A stretch of DNA of 64,000 nt from Taklimakanibacter sp050246735 (GCA_050246735.1 JBFWVM010000003.1:186001-250000); one strand, 5' to 3'; shown: positions 8,701 through 16,770, counted from the stretch's first letter. Made by a program: numbers and translations. Notes: generated by a model not told the origin, from the letters alone.

Positions 8701-9211
8701 CGTCTACATGAAGCAGCCCCTGGCGCGCCATGAGGTGCTGCCGGGCTTCACCTACAAGCTCAAATGGGCCGACTCGGATCACGCCATCTACATCACCATC
8801 AACGACATCCTGCAGGACGGGCGCCGGCGGCCCTTCGAGATCTTCATCAACTCGAAGAACATGGAGCATTTCGCCTGGACGGTGGCGCTGACGCGGATGA
8901 TCTCGGCGGTGTTCCGGCGCGGCGGCGACGTCGCCTTCGTGGTCGAAGAGCTGAAAGCGGTGTTCGATCCGCGCGGCGGGCAATGGATGGAAGGACGCTA
9001 TGTGCCGAGCCTCCTCGCCGCCATCGGCGGGGTGATCGAGCGCCATATGATCGATACGGGCTTCCTCAGGCCGGATGCGAGGCCCACGCCGGCGCTCGCC
9101 GTCAATGATGGGGCGCCCGCCGCGCAATGTCCGCGCTGCGGCGAGGCGGCGCTCGTCTTCCAGGAAGGGTGCTCGACCTGCCTGAGCTGTGGCTATTCCA
9201 AATGCAGTTGA
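5765..9211 (+). CDS. nrdJ: Adenosylcobalamin-dependent ribonucleoside-diphosphate reductase (class II), intein-containing
   Basis: Reduces ribonucleotides to deoxyribonucleotides with a thiyl radical generated by adenosylcobalamin, so dNTP supply works with or without oxygen. The precursor is 1,148 residues; removing the 379-residue intein leaves a 769-residue enzyme. Visible are LFNCFVMG (redox Cys92), the finger-loop sequence NP|CGEQPLPPYG split by the intein, TSIAPTGTISLFAGN, and a C-terminal cysteine cluster with CPRCG, CSTCLSCG and a final KCS that shuttles reducing equivalents. Asn, Cys and Glu of the NPCGE loop are the radical-site triad known from Thermotoga NrdJ. The ATG at 5765 was chosen; a GTG at 5750 is the alternative. 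A cobalamin adenosyltransferase gene lies at 29952-30536. Confidence 0.96.
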   Translation: MSVTASDFLDPISTEIWDMKYRFKRPDGVAVDATLEASWRRVAEAVAEAEAPESRDAWARKFEGLLKDYRYLPAGRILSGAGTARNVTLFNCFVMGRIDDSLSGIFDALKEAALTMQQGGGVGMDFSTLRPKGAAVKGVGADASGPLSFMDVWDAMCRTIMSAGSRRGAMMGTLRCDHPDIEDFIAAKADAKRLRMFNLSILVTGDFMAAVKEDRDWPLVFGGKTYRTVRARALWDRIMRSTYDYAEPGVIFIDRINSENNLSYCETIQATNPCLTADSWIMTSEGPRQIADLEDRPFTAVADGAFWPSDERGFFRRGIKPVVKLQTGEGFSLRLTPDHLIRKVTRRTRWSLDWAWAETSSLTTGDEILLHDHRQAPVWGKAADGRRDDAEGYLLGLLIGDGVLKADKAVLSVWPGKQAVGGTFERPGVEGVMRAALAAAKELPHRVDFVGWTTVPGRGELRLATAALKKLALAHGLAPGAKTITPEMEKRSRAFHAGFLRGLFDADGSVQGSQAKGVSIRLAQSDLPGLAAAQRMLARLGIVSSLYRDRRAAALRSLPDGRRGSREYVTRAQHELVIAGQSIALYAEHIGFADHDKGARLARLCTGYRRALDGERFVATVESVVPDGEADVFDAAIPGLNAFDANGLWAHNCGEQPLPPYGACLLGSVNLAALVVDPFTDEARLDEDELERMVPLAVRFMDDVVDISNYPLPEQRREALAKRRIGLGITGLADALAMCGLRYGSDEAARKAGQWMARIERLAYLASAEIAREKGPFPLFDRQAYLESGHARRLAPDIRDAIAEHGIRNALLTSIAPTGTISLFAGNVSSGIEPIFSIAYERKVLQPDGERRVEKVEDYAARAWRGLEGPDSPLPPAFVTTGDLTPHEHLVMQAAIQPHIDSSISKTINCPPDLSFEAFKAVYLEAYELGLKGCTTFRPNDVTGSVLSLGESANPEPVQAALPLEAARDPVLLRDQGEVVYMKQPLARHEVLPGFTYKLKWADSDHAIYITINDILQDGRRRPFEIFINSKNMEHFAWTVALTRMISAVFRRGGDVAFVVEELKAVFDPRGGQWMEGRYVPSLLAAIGGVIERHMIDTGFLRPDARPTPALAVNDGAPAAQCPRCGEAALVFQEGCSTCLSCGYSKCS
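6584..7720 (+). other. Intein with LAGLIDADG homing endonuclease inside nrdJ
   Basis: A 379-residue in-frame intein at precursor residues 274-652. It starts with Cys1 (CLTADSWIMTSEGPRQ, block A), has the block B TPDH at intein residues 63-66, two LAGLIDADG motifs (LLGLLIGDG at about 121-129 and LRGLFDADG at about 227-235), and ends VFDAAIPGLNAF...LWAHN followed by Cys+1 of the host enzyme. All splicing residues (Cys1, block B Thr and His, penultimate His, terminal Asn, Cys+1) are present, and both catalytic aspartates of the endonuclease are kept, so both splicing and homing look intact. The insertion point, right before the NPCGE catalytic Cys, is a known hotspot in reductases. Confidence 0.95.
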
Positions 9212-9241
9212 CACGTCTGTCTGGATGTTCTATGTATGTTC
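9208..9241 (+). promoter_or_regulatory. SOS promoter: LexA box fused to -35/-10
   Basis: TTGACA (9208-9213), a 17-bp spacer and TATGTA (9231-9236) form a strong promoter. The -10 sits inside GTTC-tatgtat-GTTC (9227-9241), a perfect match to the alphaproteobacterial LexA operator GTTC-N7-GTTC. LexA bound here would block RNA polymerase. The -35 overlaps the nrdJ stop codon region. Confidence 0.75.
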
Positions 9242-9242
9242 C

Positions 9243-9704
9243 ATGTTGATTCATGGAACACCCCTGGAGATCCCGTTCTCCGGCGGCACCGAAGCCGAGC
9301 CCCGCTTCTGGTACTGGCATGGGGCATCCGGGCGCCGCTACATCCATTCCGTCTACCGGCCGGAGAGCTGTCCGCCCCTGCCGGGCGCCGTCTTCCTGGC
9401 GGTGAGGAGCCTCGGCAATCTGCGCACCGTCCTGGGCGCCGGGCGCTTCGCGGGGCTCTGGGACGTCAACATCCCGGCCGGGAATGCCGCCCATTGGGCA
9501 AGCCTCGGCGCCAATGAGATCCATGTCCATCTGCTGAGCCGCGACGAGGCGGAAGCGCGCCGGATCGTGGCCGATCTCGAGGCGGCGCTCGCGGAGAGCC
9601 CCATGGTCACGGTCTCTTCCGAAAGGCAGGGTCGGCCGGAACAGAAACAGGAGCCGGAATGCCGGACCCGAGCGACGAGGACACCGGGTGCTCTGGCCGC
9701 GTAA
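9243..9704 (+). CDS. LexA-box-controlled protein of unknown function
   Basis: I do not recognise this 153-residue protein. It is soluble, with an aromatic-rich N-terminal part (RFWYWHGASGRRYIHSVY at about 17-34), PLPGAVFLAVRSLGNLRTV, a central GLWDVNIPAG, an acidic-basic helix around 100-118 (SRDEAEARRIVADLEAALAE), and a low-complexity polar tail of about 30 residues. No signal peptide, membrane segment or cysteine motif is seen. The upstream promoter carries a perfect GTTC-N7-GTTC operator, so it is probably induced by DNA damage. The expected transcription start coincides with the ATG at 9243, so the mRNA may be leaderless; an earlier in-frame ATG at 9225 lies inside the operator and is unlikely. 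It directly follows nrdJ, fitting a role around dNTP supply or repair, which is inference. Confidence 0.7.
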   Translation: MLIHGTPLEIPFSGGTEAEPRFWYWHGASGRRYIHSVYRPESCPPLPGAVFLAVRSLGNLRTVLGAGRFAGLWDVNIPAGNAAHWASLGANEIHVHLLSRDEAEARRIVADLEAALAESPMVTVSSERQGRPEQKQEPECRTRATRTPGALAA

Positions 9705-9728
9705 GTCGTGTATTGCGTACGCTCCAAA

Positions 9729-9762
9729 AAGAGCGGGATGTGCACGTCCCGCTCTTCTCTTT
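9729..9762. terminator. Bidirectional terminator between the SOS gene and chaC
   Basis: Arms AAGAGCGGGA (9729-9738) and TCCCGCTCTT (9747-9756) with an 8-base loop, followed by CTCTTTTC on the plus strand and preceded by AAAAA, which reads as a T run on the minus strand. It can end both convergent genes. Confidence 0.85.
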
Positions 9763-9798
9763 TCGGGGAGGCGGTGCGGATATCCGGACGACCGCCCC

Positions 9799-10332
9799 TT
9801 ACGGCTCGAGCTTGAGGAGCGCGTGAGCGAGCTTCTCCAGGGGATGATCGCGGATGCCCGACTCGCGCAGATGCTGCACCGTGTTCAGCACATAGTCGAC
9901 GCATGAGCCCGACTGGCCGTGGCCCTGGCGCACATGGCGGAGCTGATCCTCGAGGCTGAGCCGGCCGGCATATTGCCGGTGCGCGCGGTTGACGGCGAAG
10001 AACAGCGCCGGCAGCTTGCGCGCCTCGGCACCCGCCAGCCGCACCGGCCTGGTGAGCTCGTGATACATGTTGGTCACCTGCTCGCGGGCGCGCAGATAGT
10101 CCATCACGTCGGGCCAGTCCTCATCCGCCACCCTGAAGGCGATGCCGTGGCAGGCGCCGCCGACATCGAGGCCCAGAACCAGCCCCGGCCGGTCCGGCGT
10201 GCCGCGATACATGTGGGAGAGCATGCACAGGCTGCGGTGATAGCCATGGACCACCGCCCGCCGCCGCTCGCTGAAGCGGAAGCCCGGATTCCACATCAAA
10301 GACCCGTAGCCGAACACCCAGTTTTCGTGCAT
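9799..10332 (-). CDS. Glutathione-specific gamma-glutamylcyclotransferase (ChaC family)
   Basis: Splits glutathione into 5-oxoproline and Cys-Gly in the cytoplasm. The 177-residue length fits the ChaC family. The substrate loop FGYGSLMW at residues 7-14 and the catalytic glutamate in YLRAREQVTN (Glu84) are present, with the family's PALFFAVNRAHRQYAG segment. The ATG at 10330-10332 opposes the DUF2125 gene, with the two starts about 38 bp apart, so promoters must overlap. Single gene, ended by the terminator at 9729-9762. Confidence 0.88.
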   Translation of the reverse strand: MHENWVFGYGSLMWNPGFRFSERRRAVVHGYHRSLCMLSHMYRGTPDRPGLVLGLDVGGACHGIAFRVADEDWPDVMDYLRAREQVTNMYHELTRPVRLAGAEARKLPALFFAVNRAHRQYAGRLSLEDQLRHVRQGHGQSGSCVDYVLNTVQHLRESGIRDHPLEKLAHALLKLEP

Positions 10333-10369
10333 GGAGCGCCTGTCTATAATCGAGGAGGCGGAATGCGCA

Positions 10370-11320
10370 ATGGCTCATAGCCAGAGACGGCCCTGGGCCA
10401 TCATCCTGACGCTCGCCGGCATCGTGCTCCTCGTCGTGCTGTGGTGCGCCTACTGGGTCATCGCCTCGGGAATGCTGCGCGAGCGTTTCGAAGGCGAGCG
10501 CGCCAGGCTCGCCCGGGGAGGCATCGCCCTCGAATGCAAGGCGGCGCACTGGGGCGGCTTTCCGTTCCGCTTCGAGCGCGACTGCGTCGCGCCCTCGCTC
10601 GTGGCCGACGGCGAGACGATCCAGGCCGGGAACCTGCTTCTCGTCATGCAGGCCTATATGCCGAACCGCGCCATCGCGCTGATCGACGGGCCGGTCACCA
10701 CCGCGTCCGGACTGACCATCACTCATGAGCGCGCCATGGCGAGCGCCCGCTTCTCGGGCTTGCGCAGCTGGCAGGCCACGCTCGAAGCGCCGAAGCTCAG
10801 GGCTCCGCCCTATGGCTCGGCCGAGCGCCTCCTCGTCTCGGCCCGCGACACCGGCCAGGACCGCCTCGATGTCGCGCTCGATGCCGCGACGGCCGAGATC
10901 CTGCTCGACCGCGGCCTGCTGCTCAAGCTCGACGAGGTTTCGCTGGCCGGCAACGTGCCGCGCGAGGTCATCGGCCGCGATCTCCTCGCGGCGCTGGCCA
11001 GGGGCGGCGGGAAGATCGGGATCTCCTCGCTGCGCCTGAAGAAAGGCGATCTCGTCGTGACGGCCAAGGGCGAGATCGGGCTGAGCACGGCGGGCCGGCT
11101 CGACGGCCATCTCGTGACCACGACCAACCGCCTCGATCTTCTGATGGCCGAGCTCGAGCAGGATTTCGGCCTCAGCGACAAGGACGCGCGGACCCTCGGC
11201 ACCATGATCGGCCTCATGCAGCCCGGCAAGACCACCGACGTCACGGTCGATCTCATCGCCAAGGACGGCAAGCTCTATTGGGGCCCGGTTAAGCTCGCCG
11301 AACTGCCCTCGGTGCTGTAA
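10370..11320 (+). CDS. DUF2125 family exported/membrane-anchored protein
   Basis: 316 residues with one N-terminal membrane anchor at about 10-32 and a long beta-rich body, presumably periplasmic (for example CKAAHWGGFPFRFERDC, in which two cysteines could pair). DUF2125 is a conserved alphaproteobacterial family of unknown function. I chose the ATG at 10370 because GAGGAGG lies 11 bases upstream and the hydrophobic anchor follows; an earlier ATG at 10331 would add 13 residues with no Shine-Dalgarno. It runs towards tyrC, leaving 17 bp between the two stop codons. Confidence 0.82.
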   Translation: MAHSQRRPWAIILTLAGIVLLVVLWCAYWVIASGMLRERFEGERARLARGGIALECKAAHWGGFPFRFERDCVAPSLVADGETIQAGNLLLVMQAYMPNRAIALIDGPVTTASGLTITHERAMASARFSGLRSWQATLEAPKLRAPPYGSAERLLVSARDTGQDRLDVALDAATAEILLDRGLLLKLDEVSLAGNVPREVIGRDLLAALARGGGKIGISSLRLKKGDLVVTAKGEIGLSTAGRLDGHLVTTTNRLDLLMAELEQDFGLSDKDARTLGTMIGLMQPGKTTDVTVDLIAKDGKLYWGPVKLAELPSVL

Positions 11321-11337
11321 GCCGTGCCTGGCGCCAT

Positions 11338-12294
11338 TCAGCGCGAACCCGGCTTTCGCCGAGCCGCATCCTGAGGTGTCCCGGGCCGTCGGCCGAAATC
11401 GGGCGCGGCGGTCTCCTGGCCCGCGGCGATGATGCTGCGCCGGATCTCGCGCGAGCGCGTGAACAGGTTGAACAGGGTCTCGCCGTCGCCCCAGCGTATG
11501 GCGCGCTGGAGGACCGAGAGATCCTCCGAGAAGCGGCCCAGGGTCTCGAGCACCGCGTCCTTGTTGTTGAGGAAGACGTCGCGCCACATCGTGGGGTCGG
11601 AAGCGGCGATGCGGGTGAAGTCGCGGAAGCCGCCGGCCGAGAACTTGATCACCTCGGAATTGGTCACCTCTTCGATATCGGCGGCCGTCGCCACGATATT
11701 GTAGGCGATCAGATGCGGCAGATGGCTGGTGATGGCGAGGACGACATCGTGATGCGCGGGATCCATCTTCTCGACATTGGAGCCGCAGGCGCGCCAGAAT
11801 TCCTCGAGCCGCGCCACCGCCGCCCCGTCGGCTCCAGGCAAGGGCGTGAGAATGCACCAGCGATTGGCGAAGAGCTCGGCAAAGCCCGATTCCGGGCCCG
11901 ACTGCTCGGTGCCCGCCACCGGGTGGCCCGGAATGAAATGCACATGGGCGGGCAGATATGGACCGACATCACGGACGACCGCGCTCTTGACCGAGCCGAC
12001 GTCGCTGAGCGTGGCGCCCTCCTTCAGATGGGGCGAGATCTCCTCCGCCAGGCCGGCATAGGCTCCGACCGGCGTGCACAGGACCACGAGATCGGCGTCC
12101 CTGACGCCGGCTGCCGCGGTTTCGTGAATTTCATCGACGAGGCCGATGCGCAGGGCGGTGGCGCGGGTTTCCGCGCTCCTGGCATAGCCCGCAATACGGC
12201 GCGTCAGCTTCTCGCGGCGCATGACATGAGCCAGCGACGAGCCGATGAGGCCGAGACCGATCAGCGTCACCCGCTCATAGATGACCCCGGTCAT
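11338..12294 (-). CDS. tyrC: Prephenate/arogenate (cyclohexadienyl) dehydrogenase
   Basis: Oxidative decarboxylation step of tyrosine synthesis. The 318-residue product begins with a Rossmann fold (LIGLGLIGSSLA at about 11-22), then DVGSVKSAVV, the substrate-binding GHPVAGTEQSG near 124-134 and SHLPHLIAYN, all typical of TyrA/TyrC. There is no fused chorismate mutase. Its ATG overlaps the hisC stop by four bases (ATGA), so the two genes are coupled. The split of hisC, tyrC and a separate chorismate mutase in one operon is characteristic of Alphaproteobacteria. Prephenate versus arogenate use is not decidable here. Confidence 0.9.
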   Translation of the reverse strand: MTGVIYERVTLIGLGLIGSSLAHVMRREKLTRRIAGYARSAETRATALRIGLVDEIHETAAAGVRDADLVVLCTPVGAYAGLAEEISPHLKEGATLSDVGSVKSAVVRDVGPYLPAHVHFIPGHPVAGTEQSGPESGFAELFANRWCILTPLPGADGAAVARLEEFWRACGSNVEKMDPAHHDVVLAITSHLPHLIAYNIVATAADIEEVTNSEVIKFSAGGFRDFTRIAASDPTMWRDVFLNNKDAVLETLGRFSEDLSVLQRAIRWGDGETLFNLFTRSREIRRSIIAAGQETAAPDFGRRPGTPQDAARRKPGSR

Positions 12295-13394
12295 GCGAGG
12301 AAGTCTTTCAGCGCGGCGACGACGTCACGGTTCGCCTCTTGCGAGCCGACGGTGAGGCGCAGCGCTCCGGGCAGGCCATAGCCGTCCATGCGGCGCAGGA
12401 TGATACCGCGCGCGGCGAGGAAGGCATCGGCCCTGGCGGCGGCGTGCGGCGCCGTCGCCGGAAAATGCACCAGGAGGAAATTGCCGACGCTCGGCGTCAC
12501 CTCGAGGCCGAGCGCGGTGAGCTCACCGGTCAGCCAGGCGAGCCACTCGTCGTTATGCGCGACGGCGCGCTCGACATGCGCCTTGTCGGCGATCGCCGCG
12601 GCGCCGGCGCGCAAAGCGGGAGTGCCGACATTGAAGGGGCCGCGGATGCGGTTCAGGACGTCGGCGACGTGGGACGGACAATAGGCCCAGCCGAGGCGGA
12701 GGGAGGCCAGGCCATGGATCTTCGAGAAGGTGCGCGTCATGACCACATTGTCGTTGGTCGAGACGAGCTCGATGCCCGATTCATAGTCGTTGCGCCGCAC
12801 ATATTCGGCATAGGCGGCGTCGAGCACCAGAAGGCAGTTCCCGGGCAGGCCGGCATGCAGGCGTTTCACCTCCGACACCGGGAGATAGGTGCCGGTCGGA
12901 TTGTTGGGATTGGCGAGGAAAACGATCCGCGTCTTCGCATTGACGCAGGAGAGCATCCGGTCGACGTCGGCGGTGTGGCGGGTCTCGCGCGCGACCATTG
13001 CGGTCGCGCCGTTCGAGGCGATGGCGATCGGATAGACGAGGAAGCCGAATTCCGAATAGACCGCCTCGTCGCCGGGACCCAGATAGGCATGGGCGAGGAG
13101 CTGCAGGATCTCGTCGGAGCCGGCGCCACAGACGATGTTCTCCGGCTTGAGCCCGTAGCGGCCGGCGATCGCCTCGCGCAAGTCGTGCGCCGCGCCGTCA
13201 GGGTAGAATTCGAGGACCTCCGCGGCGCCGCGATAGGCTTCGATCGCGGCGGGGCTTGCGCCCAGCGGATTCTCATTGGCCGAGAGCTTGTGGACCTTCC
13301 GACCCTTCGCCCCGGCCTTGCCCGGCACATAGGGCGCAATATCCAGAATGCCCGGCTTCGGCATGGGCCGGACGGCGGCGGCAGCGGTGGTCAT
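12291..13394 (-). CDS. hisC: Histidinol-phosphate aminotransferase
   Basis: PLP enzyme of histidine synthesis; in this genomic context it probably also transaminates aromatic precursors. The 367-residue product has the fold-type I markers SANENPLG near 38-45, ANPNNPTGTY at about 161-170, the LDAAYAEY region and the PLP lysine in RTFSKIHGLA (Lys225). It sits between chorismate mutase (gap of 3 bp) and tyrC (4 bp overlap), so it belongs to an aromatic amino acid operon. A dual role is inferred from context. Confidence 0.92.
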   Translation of the reverse strand: MTTAAAAVRPMPKPGILDIAPYVPGKAGAKGRKVHKLSANENPLGASPAAIEAYRGAAEVLEFYPDGAAHDLREAIAGRYGLKPENIVCGAGSDEILQLLAHAYLGPGDEAVYSEFGFLVYPIAIASNGATAMVARETRHTADVDRMLSCVNAKTRIVFLANPNNPTGTYLPVSEVKRLHAGLPGNCLLVLDAAYAEYVRRNDYESGIELVSTNDNVVMTRTFSKIHGLASLRLGWAYCPSHVADVLNRIRGPFNVGTPALRAGAAAIADKAHVERAVAHNDEWLAWLTGELTALGLEVTPSVGNFLLVHFPATAPHAAARADAFLAARGIILRRMDGYGLPGALRLTVGSQEANRDVVAALKDFLA

Positions 13395-13397
13395 GGG

Positions 13398-14201
13398 CTA
13401 AGTCCCGATTTCGATGGGGCTGGGGTAGCGCCCCAGGACGGAGAGCGCAAGAGAGCCGTTCGAACGCGCGAGACCGACCAGCGGCATGCTGTGCTCGGAG
13501 AGAAATCCCGGCAGGCCGGCAAGCTGCATTTCGCCGGTCTTGACCTGCCATAAAGGCTGCGGGGCGAAGTCGCGCGGAAGCTGTCCGTCGGTCAGGACCA
13601 GCGTCTCGTCCGCGCCGGTCTGCTCGGGCGCCACATGGCCAAAGATCAGAAGCCGGGGCGTGGCCTTCGCCGCGAGGAAGGGCAGCACGCCGATCACCCG
13701 AGCAGGGCCGGCATGACCTTCCATCCAGGCCTTGGCCCAGGGCCCGTCGACGGCGACGGCGGCGAGATCGCCCGGATTGCCGGCCAGCGCCTCGAAAGCG
13801 CCGGCATCGGCCCGGTGGCCGGCCAAGGCGGACGGGCCGAAATATTCGCGCAGCAGCGTCTGGGCCGCGCCGGACGCGAAGACGGCGGCGCTGCCATGAA
13901 TGCGCACCGGCGCCTGCTTCAGGGTGGCGGCCGAGATCAGCGCCCGCCAGATCCGGAAGCAGAGATCGGCCGGCACCCGGCCGCGGCCCTTGTCGATCAG
14001 GCGGCGCAGGATCTCGGCCTCGCGGTCCGGCCTGATCGGCGAAGCGGCCGCGCCGGAGGTCCTGGCCTTGTAGGCCCTGACCCGATCGACGACGTCGAGC
14101 CGCGCGGCGATGAGCTGCAGGATGTCCTCGTCGATCCGGTCGATCTCGCGGCGGATATCGCCAAGGCTTTCCTGGGGGGCGGAGGGCTGTTCCATGACCA
14201 A
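13398..14201 (-). CDS. Chorismate mutase (AroQ domain) with C-terminal extension
   Basis: Converts chorismate to prephenate. The N-terminal 100 residues form an AroQ-type helical domain: IRREIDRIDEDILQLIAARL, the second-helix VRAYKARTSG and RPDREAEILRRL with the conserved Arg, Lys and Glu positions. The remaining 165 residues form an alpha/beta region that resembles the degenerate periplasmic-binding-like or prephenate-dehydratase-like half seen in alphaproteobacterial homologues; no clear dehydratase motif (TRF) is present, so dehydratase activity is doubtful. It is first in the operon with hisC and tyrC. Confidence 0.85.
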   Translation of the reverse strand: MVMEQPSAPQESLGDIRREIDRIDEDILQLIAARLDVVDRVRAYKARTSGAAASPIRPDREAEILRRLIDKGRGRVPADLCFRIWRALISAATLKQAPVRIHGSAAVFASGAAQTLLREYFGPSALAGHRADAGAFEALAGNPGDLAAVAVDGPWAKAWMEGHAGPARVIGVLPFLAAKATPRLLIFGHVAPEQTGADETLVLTDGQLPRDFAPQPLWQVKTGEMQLAGLPGFLSEHSMPLVGLARSNGSLALSVLGRYPSPIEIGT

Positions 14202-14280
14202 GGCTATTCATAGGCAAGCCGGCCAGCAAAAGCAAAGGCTTGGACGATTTCCGCCGGCTTTCCCCGAAGCGGCGGACCGG

Positions 14281-16770
14281 TCAATACAGGCCGCGCAGAA
14301 GACGCTCGATATAGTCGCGGTCGACGCGCGGCAGATCGGGATTGTTGGCGCGGCTGCGCAGGAAATCGAGGATCTCGCGGGCGCGGCGGATCGCCGCCTC
14401 GCCCGGCAGCATGTCCCGCTCGGGCCCATAGTCCTCGCCGCGATTGGCGCGGGGGCGCCCCAAGGGGTCGCGGTCATCGCCACGCGCCTGGCCATGGCGG
14501 CCGACATTGCCGGTATTGCCCTGGCCCTGCTGCATCATCTGGCGGGCCATCGACTGCGCCCCGTCACGCAGCGCGTTGAGCGCCTCGCTCTGCTGCTCGA
14601 GAGCCGGATCGCGCTGGCCTTCGCGCAGCGAGCCCGTCGCCCCTTCCATCGACTTGCCGGCCTGGCCGAAGGACTGCGGCGCGTCCATGCCCTGCTGGCC
14701 GAGGCGGCCCATCAGGTCTTCCAGCATCTGGCGCAGGGCGCCCTGCTTCTGCGACAAGCCCTTGCCCGGATCGCCGCCTTGGCCCTCCTGCGGCGTGCCA
14801 TCGGGCTGGCCTTCCTGCGGATCGCCGCCCTCGCCGGGCATGCGCATCGTCTCGTCCATCAGCTGCTGCTGGCGGCGCATCAATTCGGAGAGGTCGCCCA
14901 TCATTTCCGACAGGGGCGTGTCGCCCTGGGGCGGCATCTGCGCCGTGCCGGGCTGCAGGTTGCGCAGCAGGCTCTCGAGCTGCGACAGCATCTCCTGGGC
15001 GGCTTCATTGGCGCCCGACTCGGCGAGCTTCTGGATCGTGTCCAGCATCTTCTGCAAGTCCTCCTGGCTGAGGAGCCGGGAGGGATCGACCGTCTGCGGC
15101 TGGCCGCCATTCTGCTGCATGCGCCGGCGGGTCTCTTCGGCCATCGACTGCAGGTACCGGTCCATCGCCTCGCGCAGCTTGTCCATGAGCTTGGCGATAC
15201 GCTCGGGGCTCGCGCCCTCGGCCAGGGCCTTCTGCAGCTCCTTGCGGACGGCATCGAGCTCGGCCCGGGCATCGGCCAGGTCGCCCTCCTCGACCGCGAG
15301 AGCGAGCTTCCACAATTCGTCGATCGCGCTCTTGATGTCGTCCTGGTCCCTGGCGTTGGCGATATGCGAGCGGATGGCGCGCATGGCGATATGGATGCCG
15401 CTGCGCTCGATGAGCCCTTCCGGCCACATCAGCAGGGCATCCAGCATCAGCAGGACCTTGCGGGTGTCGTCGGGATCGAGGATCAGGGCCTTGCGCTGCT
15501 CGATCAGGGCCTTGGCGAGCGGCTTGATGAACATCCGCTCCGGCAGCATCACCGTCTTGGTCTGCGACTTGCCGGTCTTGCCCGCCTGGTCCTTCGCCTC
15601 GAGCGTGATGTCGACATTGAGCCCGGCCCAGGGATGGGCGGTCAGGTCGTTGACGGTGCGGTCGTCGATCTCGCGCGGCGACGATTTCTTGAGCGTGACC
15701 GGGAAAGCGGGCGGATCGAACAGGAACACGCCGTTGGTGGCGAACCCTGGCCCGTCGGCCTGAGTGTCGGAGAGAACGATCCTGGGGGTGACGCCGGCCA
15801 CGCCGTAATCGTCCGACGCCTTCCAGTCGAGCGCCAGGGCGCCCGAGGCTTCGGCTTCGGGGTCGGCGGTGAAGGCGGCGGTGGGCGCCATGTCGGGAAT
15901 GACCGACAGGCGCCATTGCGCGAGCTCGCTTCCCCCGTCATAGACGCGGATCTCGGCCGGCCGCTCGAGACGGAGCTGTGCCGTAAACGTGCCGCTCTCG
16001 CTGCCGGTCCTGGGCGCCACGTCCTTCAGCTCTTCGCCGCCGATCAGGTCGAAGAAGGCGAGCCGCGGCTCCTGCGCGCCCGCCAGGCGCAGAACGAGGA
16101 GGCTTCCTTCCGGCACCAGGAGCTCGCTGTCGCGCCGGAGCCGCTCCTTGATCGCCGCACTGGTGAGGAGCACCGGGGGCTTGGCGGTATAAGCGGGCGG
16201 CCTGACCCAGGCATCGAGGGAAAGCGCCGCCTGCGCCTGTGACGGGGCGATGCGCACGGCATCGACGAAGTTCGACACCGGATCGCCGCGATAGAGGAAG
16301 GCCGCAGCGAGCACGCCCAGAAGCGCGGCGAGGCGCAAGGCGTAAGGGTCGCGCCATTTGAGGTCAGAGCGCGGCGTGCCGGCACGCAGCCGCTTCAGCC
16401 GGGCGAGCTGGCGGGCGACATGCTCTTCCCAGATGGCGGAGGCCGCCGGCGAGGGATTGGCCGGCCTGTCCTCGCTCGCCGAGGCCGGGCGGTGGTCGAG
16501 GGCGGAAGCGGTCTCCACCCGGCGCAGGGCTTCGCTGCGCGCCGGGAATGCGAGACGGAACAGCGGCCGCAGGCTGGCGAGGAAGGCGATGGCGAAGACG
16601 GCAAGGGCCGCATAGCGGGCGAGATCGGGAAGATGAGCCAGAAGCCCGGTGAGCACGGCCATGGCGAAGAGGGCCAGCACCATGACCAGAAGGTAGGCGG
16701 CCGACCACAGGCGCTCCCAATAGAGAGCAAGCCTCGCCCGCCAAACGGTTCTTCGAAGTTTTGCGCTCAT
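14281..16770 (-). CDS. TIGR02302/DUF4175 family large membrane protein
   Basis: 829 residues with two to three membrane segments near the N-terminus (about 26-50, 55-75 and 148-165), a large presumably periplasmic beta-rich region, and from about residue 500 a long helical, Gln/Met/Gly-rich region (MRRQQQLMDETMRMPGEGG and repeated QGG/QEGQ stretches) suggestive of coiled coil and low complexity. The family is conserved in Alphaproteobacteria and commonly lies next to lysA, as here; its function is unknown. The chorismate mutase gene follows 79 bp downstream on the same strand. Confidence 0.85.
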   Translation of the reverse strand: MSAKLRRTVWRARLALYWERLWSAAYLLVMVLALFAMAVLTGLLAHLPDLARYAALAVFAIAFLASLRPLFRLAFPARSEALRRVETASALDHRPASASEDRPANPSPAASAIWEEHVARQLARLKRLRAGTPRSDLKWRDPYALRLAALLGVLAAAFLYRGDPVSNFVDAVRIAPSQAQAALSLDAWVRPPAYTAKPPVLLTSAAIKERLRRDSELLVPEGSLLVLRLAGAQEPRLAFFDLIGGEELKDVAPRTGSESGTFTAQLRLERPAEIRVYDGGSELAQWRLSVIPDMAPTAAFTADPEAEASGALALDWKASDDYGVAGVTPRIVLSDTQADGPGFATNGVFLFDPPAFPVTLKKSSPREIDDRTVNDLTAHPWAGLNVDITLEAKDQAGKTGKSQTKTVMLPERMFIKPLAKALIEQRKALILDPDDTRKVLLMLDALLMWPEGLIERSGIHIAMRAIRSHIANARDQDDIKSAIDELWKLALAVEEGDLADARAELDAVRKELQKALAEGASPERIAKLMDKLREAMDRYLQSMAEETRRRMQQNGGQPQTVDPSRLLSQEDLQKMLDTIQKLAESGANEAAQEMLSQLESLLRNLQPGTAQMPPQGDTPLSEMMGDLSELMRRQQQLMDETMRMPGEGGDPQEGQPDGTPQEGQGGDPGKGLSQKQGALRQMLEDLMGRLGQQGMDAPQSFGQAGKSMEGATGSLREGQRDPALEQQSEALNALRDGAQSMARQMMQQGQGNTGNVGRHGQARGDDRDPLGRPRANRGEDYGPERDMLPGEAAIRRAREILDFLRSRANNPDLPRVDRDYIERLLRGLY

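Noticed and set aside
13398..14201. Bifunctional chorismate mutase/prephenate dehydratase (PheA)
   Set aside because: The C-terminal part lacks the dehydratase TRF motif and an ACT domain, so only the mutase is called.
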